12,774 nucleotides of DNA, taken from assembly GCA_003601535.1 (NCBI GenBank), contig PIXW01000255.1:1-12774 (forward strand), written 5' to 3'. The DNA comes from ANME-2 cluster archaeon. GTDB lineage: Archaea; Halobacteriota; Methanosarcinia; Methanosarcinales; Methanogasteraceae. Position 1 is the stretch's first letter. Every line of letters starts with the position of its first letter. A program made the translations under genes and the position numbers. Below the pieces are notes generated by a model, which worked only from the letters and a program-made list of their open reading frames with translations, was not told the DNA's origin and made no database searches. Of this stretch, positions 11,511 through 12,774 are shown piece by piece.

Positions 11511-12526
11511 GATACACCCCTTCTGAACATAGAGATGGCTCTGCCAGTGTTTGCGAGGAGCTGGTATGCAAGATCCTGATACTGCCATGCTCCGAGCCCG
11601 CAATCAGGTCCGGCATAGCGTATCAAATCTCCAAACCGTCCATAAGCATCTTCAAGCCGCTTTGCGATCGTATCCGGGGTCTCCATTGCGGTTACGATCT
11701 CGCTCAGCCGGGACGTATCCTTCCAGACATTGGTCCCGTATCTCTCATTCAATTCAGCGGTCATGCCGAAGATATCGGTTCTTGCCACACCTACCCGCAG
11801 AAATGTGTCGTACTGTTTCAGATCATTCTTATCGATCAGTTCGAGATAATCAGGATTTGCTGCGGATTCTACGCCGACTACATTGATCGAATCAGACTCA
11901 CATGCGATGGTGTAATGAATTGGCGAATGCAGGTGTATCTCGGTATCGACGCGAGACGATTTCGCTGAACGGTTGAGCGCGTGAACGATCTCATCATCAT
12001 CAAACATGATATCAGGATTGACTCCAATGCTCGGCTCATCGATACTGATCACGGATACCTCAAACGATGATCTCATGTCCAGCGCATTTTTTACAAACCG
12101 ATCGATGCTTCGTGCGAAGAGTTCCAGTATATCCGTGTACGCGGTGCTGCCAAACTGGTTCAGGTAGAGTTCGATTGCGCCTGTAACGCATACCCTGATC
12201 CTCAATCGCTCTCCCTTCTCCTCGAAATATTCTCTGGCAACAGGTTCGATGGCATGCAGTTCGATGATCTCTGCGCAGGTATCGTTTACAAGAAAAGGCG
12301 CCTCATCACATGCTGGATCGTTGATAATCCGCAAGAACTGCTGGTTCATATCCTGAAACTGGGGATATGTAGGGGCATCAACGCCAGCAGCGATCTTCTG
12401 GCGCATGGCATCGCAGATAATCTCTGTAATATCACCATACCGCTTGTCTGCGAATGCCTGCTGCACACGGCTTTCCTCCCCTCGTGGAAGCGGATAACTT
12501 CCGATGTCATCGAATACGATATCCAT
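11507..12526 (-). CDS. MetE-like (cobalamin-independent methionine synthase fold) methyltransferase homologue
   Basis: A 339-residue protein with only the C-terminal catalytic barrel of the MetE/UroD superfamily, as in archaeal core-MetE proteins. Family-like points are the N-terminal DIGSYPLPRGEESRV (7-21), YPQFQDMNQQFL (54-65), SIDEPSIGVNPD (161-172), VVGVESAANPDY (216-227) and AGPDCGLGAW (305-314). By motif alignment the zinc ligands would be H198, H200, E220 and C309. In MetE the second is Cys in an H-x-C motif, whereas here it is HLHS (H-x-H). The interval from Glu to the last Cys is 89 residues, against 61 in E. coli MetE, so there is an insertion near 245-275. Methyl transfer to homocysteine or another thiol is possible but not shown. 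The ATG at 12526 has no SD; TAAATATT at 12554-12561 predicts a leader of about 5 nt. It is coupled to the KaiC-like ATPase downstream. Confidence 0.82.
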   Translation of the reverse strand: MDIVFDDIGSYPLPRGEESRVQQAFADKRYGDITEIICDAMRQKIAAGVDAPTYPQFQDMNQQFLRIINDPACDEAPFLVNDTCAEIIELHAIEPVAREYFEEKGERLRIRVCVTGAIELYLNQFGSTAYTDILELFARSIDRFVKNALDMRSSFEVSVISIDEPSIGVNPDIMFDDDEIVHALNRSAKSSRVDTEIHLHSPIHYTIACESDSINVVGVESAANPDYLELIDKNDLKQYDTFLRVGVARTDIFGMTAELNERYGTNVWKDTSRLSEIVTAMETPDTIAKRLEDAYGRFGDLIRYAGPDCGLGAWQYQDLAYQLLANTGRAISMFRRGVS

Positions 12527-12553
12527 GTTATTCTTGTATGTGTTCGGATGATG

Positions 12554-12561
12554 TAAATATT
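12554..12561 (-). promoter_or_regulatory. Putative TATA box of the MetE-like/KaiC-like operon
   Basis: On the minus strand AATATTTA is centred about 31 nt upstream of the ATG at 12526. The predicted start near 12531 leaves an almost leaderless mRNA, in keeping with the absence of an SD. Inference from spacing. Confidence 0.45.
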
Positions 12562-12707
12562 TGGGCTGGCAACCTTCGTGGAATCGGACCCAGAAAGCGG
12601 ATCATTGCGAAATATGAATCCTGTCTATGGAATTCACTCTATCAAAGTGTGAGTGTCTTTCGTACCAGGTCAGGAGATGCTTGTGTAATCCTGGCGCGGG
12701 CACGGCA

Positions 12708-12774
12708 TTAGATTATTGATGATTCAGGATACATAACCGGTTGCATGATGCCAGCATACATCGTAGATTCATCG
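12708..12774 (-). CDS. Possible C-terminal end of a gene running off the right edge
   Basis: One minus-strand frame is open from the window edge to a TAA at 12708-12710 and reads DESTMYAGIMQPVMYPESSI plus a final Ile. The composition looks protein-like, and the direction matches the downstream MetE-like gene 182 bp away. Twenty-one codons are too few to name a family, and chance openness cannot be excluded. The rest of the gap (12562-12707) shows nothing recognisable. Confidence 0.35.
   Translation of the reverse strand, partial: DESTMYAGIMQPVMYPESSII

Noticed and set aside
11121..11579. 152-codon plus-strand open frame
   Set aside because: It is antisense to the KaiC-like gene, which carries Walker A and B motifs.
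11511..11603. 31-residue N-terminal extension of the KaiC-like ATPase
   Set aside because: The extension lies inside the end of the MetE-like gene in another frame. The ATGA overlap with GGGGTG upstream marks the real start at 11510 or 11507.
1..12774. CRISPR array, insertion sequence, integrase or attachment site at the tRNA
   Set aside because: No spaced direct repeats or transposase motifs are seen, and there is no partial copy of the tRNA-Val 3' end elsewhere in the window.

Overview
The window looks like a chromosomal segment of a methanogenic or methane/alkane-oxidising euryarchaeon (Halobacteriota-like). The evidence is a methanogenesis marker protein (Mmp4/MtxX), an archaeal Trm1 tRNA methyltransferase, a two-repeat archaeal tRNA-splicing endonuclease, a tRNA without an encoded CCA end, archaeal TATA boxes (several placed for leaderless or nearly leaderless mRNAs), a KaiC/RAD55-type ATPase and the wreck of a gene with a PGF-CTERM-like surface anchor. 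The exact lineage cannot be read from the sequence.

Layout, left to right. 1-992 (-): a cation diffusion facilitator fused to the start of a NifX/NifB-type domain, cut by the window edge. 1132-2238 (-): Trm1. 2239-2669: a gap holding a 10-bp inverted repeat and, on the minus strand, what I read as an internally deleted DNA methyltransferase pseudogene. 2670-3095 (-): a small cyclophilin. 3206-5043 (-): an endA-mmp4 pair joined by an ATGA stop/start overlap. 5110-5183 (+): tRNA-Val(GAC), divergent from endA across one TATA-like element. 5188-7908 (-): a large UPF0182 membrane protein. 8043-8153 (-): a 36-residue rubredoxin-like protein. 8181-8362 (-): possible frameshifted coding debris. 8363-9130 (-): a CPBP intramembrane protease. 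9213-9440 (+): a small two-helix membrane protein, divergent from the CPBP gene. 9450-9843 (+): a frameshifted exported-protein pseudogene ending in a PGF-CTERM-like tail and followed by a hairpin/T-tract terminator. 9975-10643 (+): a site-2 (M50) protease. 10728-12526 (-): a MetE-like protein and a KaiC-like ATPase joined by an ATGA overlap. The right edge may carry the last 21 codons of another minus-strand gene.

Themes. tRNA maturation is well represented (Trm1, EndA, tRNA-Val), with a methanogenesis marker co-transcribed with EndA. Two intramembrane proteases flank a small membrane protein and a dead surface-protein gene, suggesting a remodelled cell-envelope locus. The MetE-like/KaiC-like pair is the most interesting intact unit: the MetE-like protein has His where the usual zinc-ligand Cys of the H-x-C motif is expected. 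I did not find a CRISPR array, a complete mobile element or a clear new defence system. The least explained signals are the two pseudogenes, the inverted repeat beside one of them and the CDF-NifX fusion.
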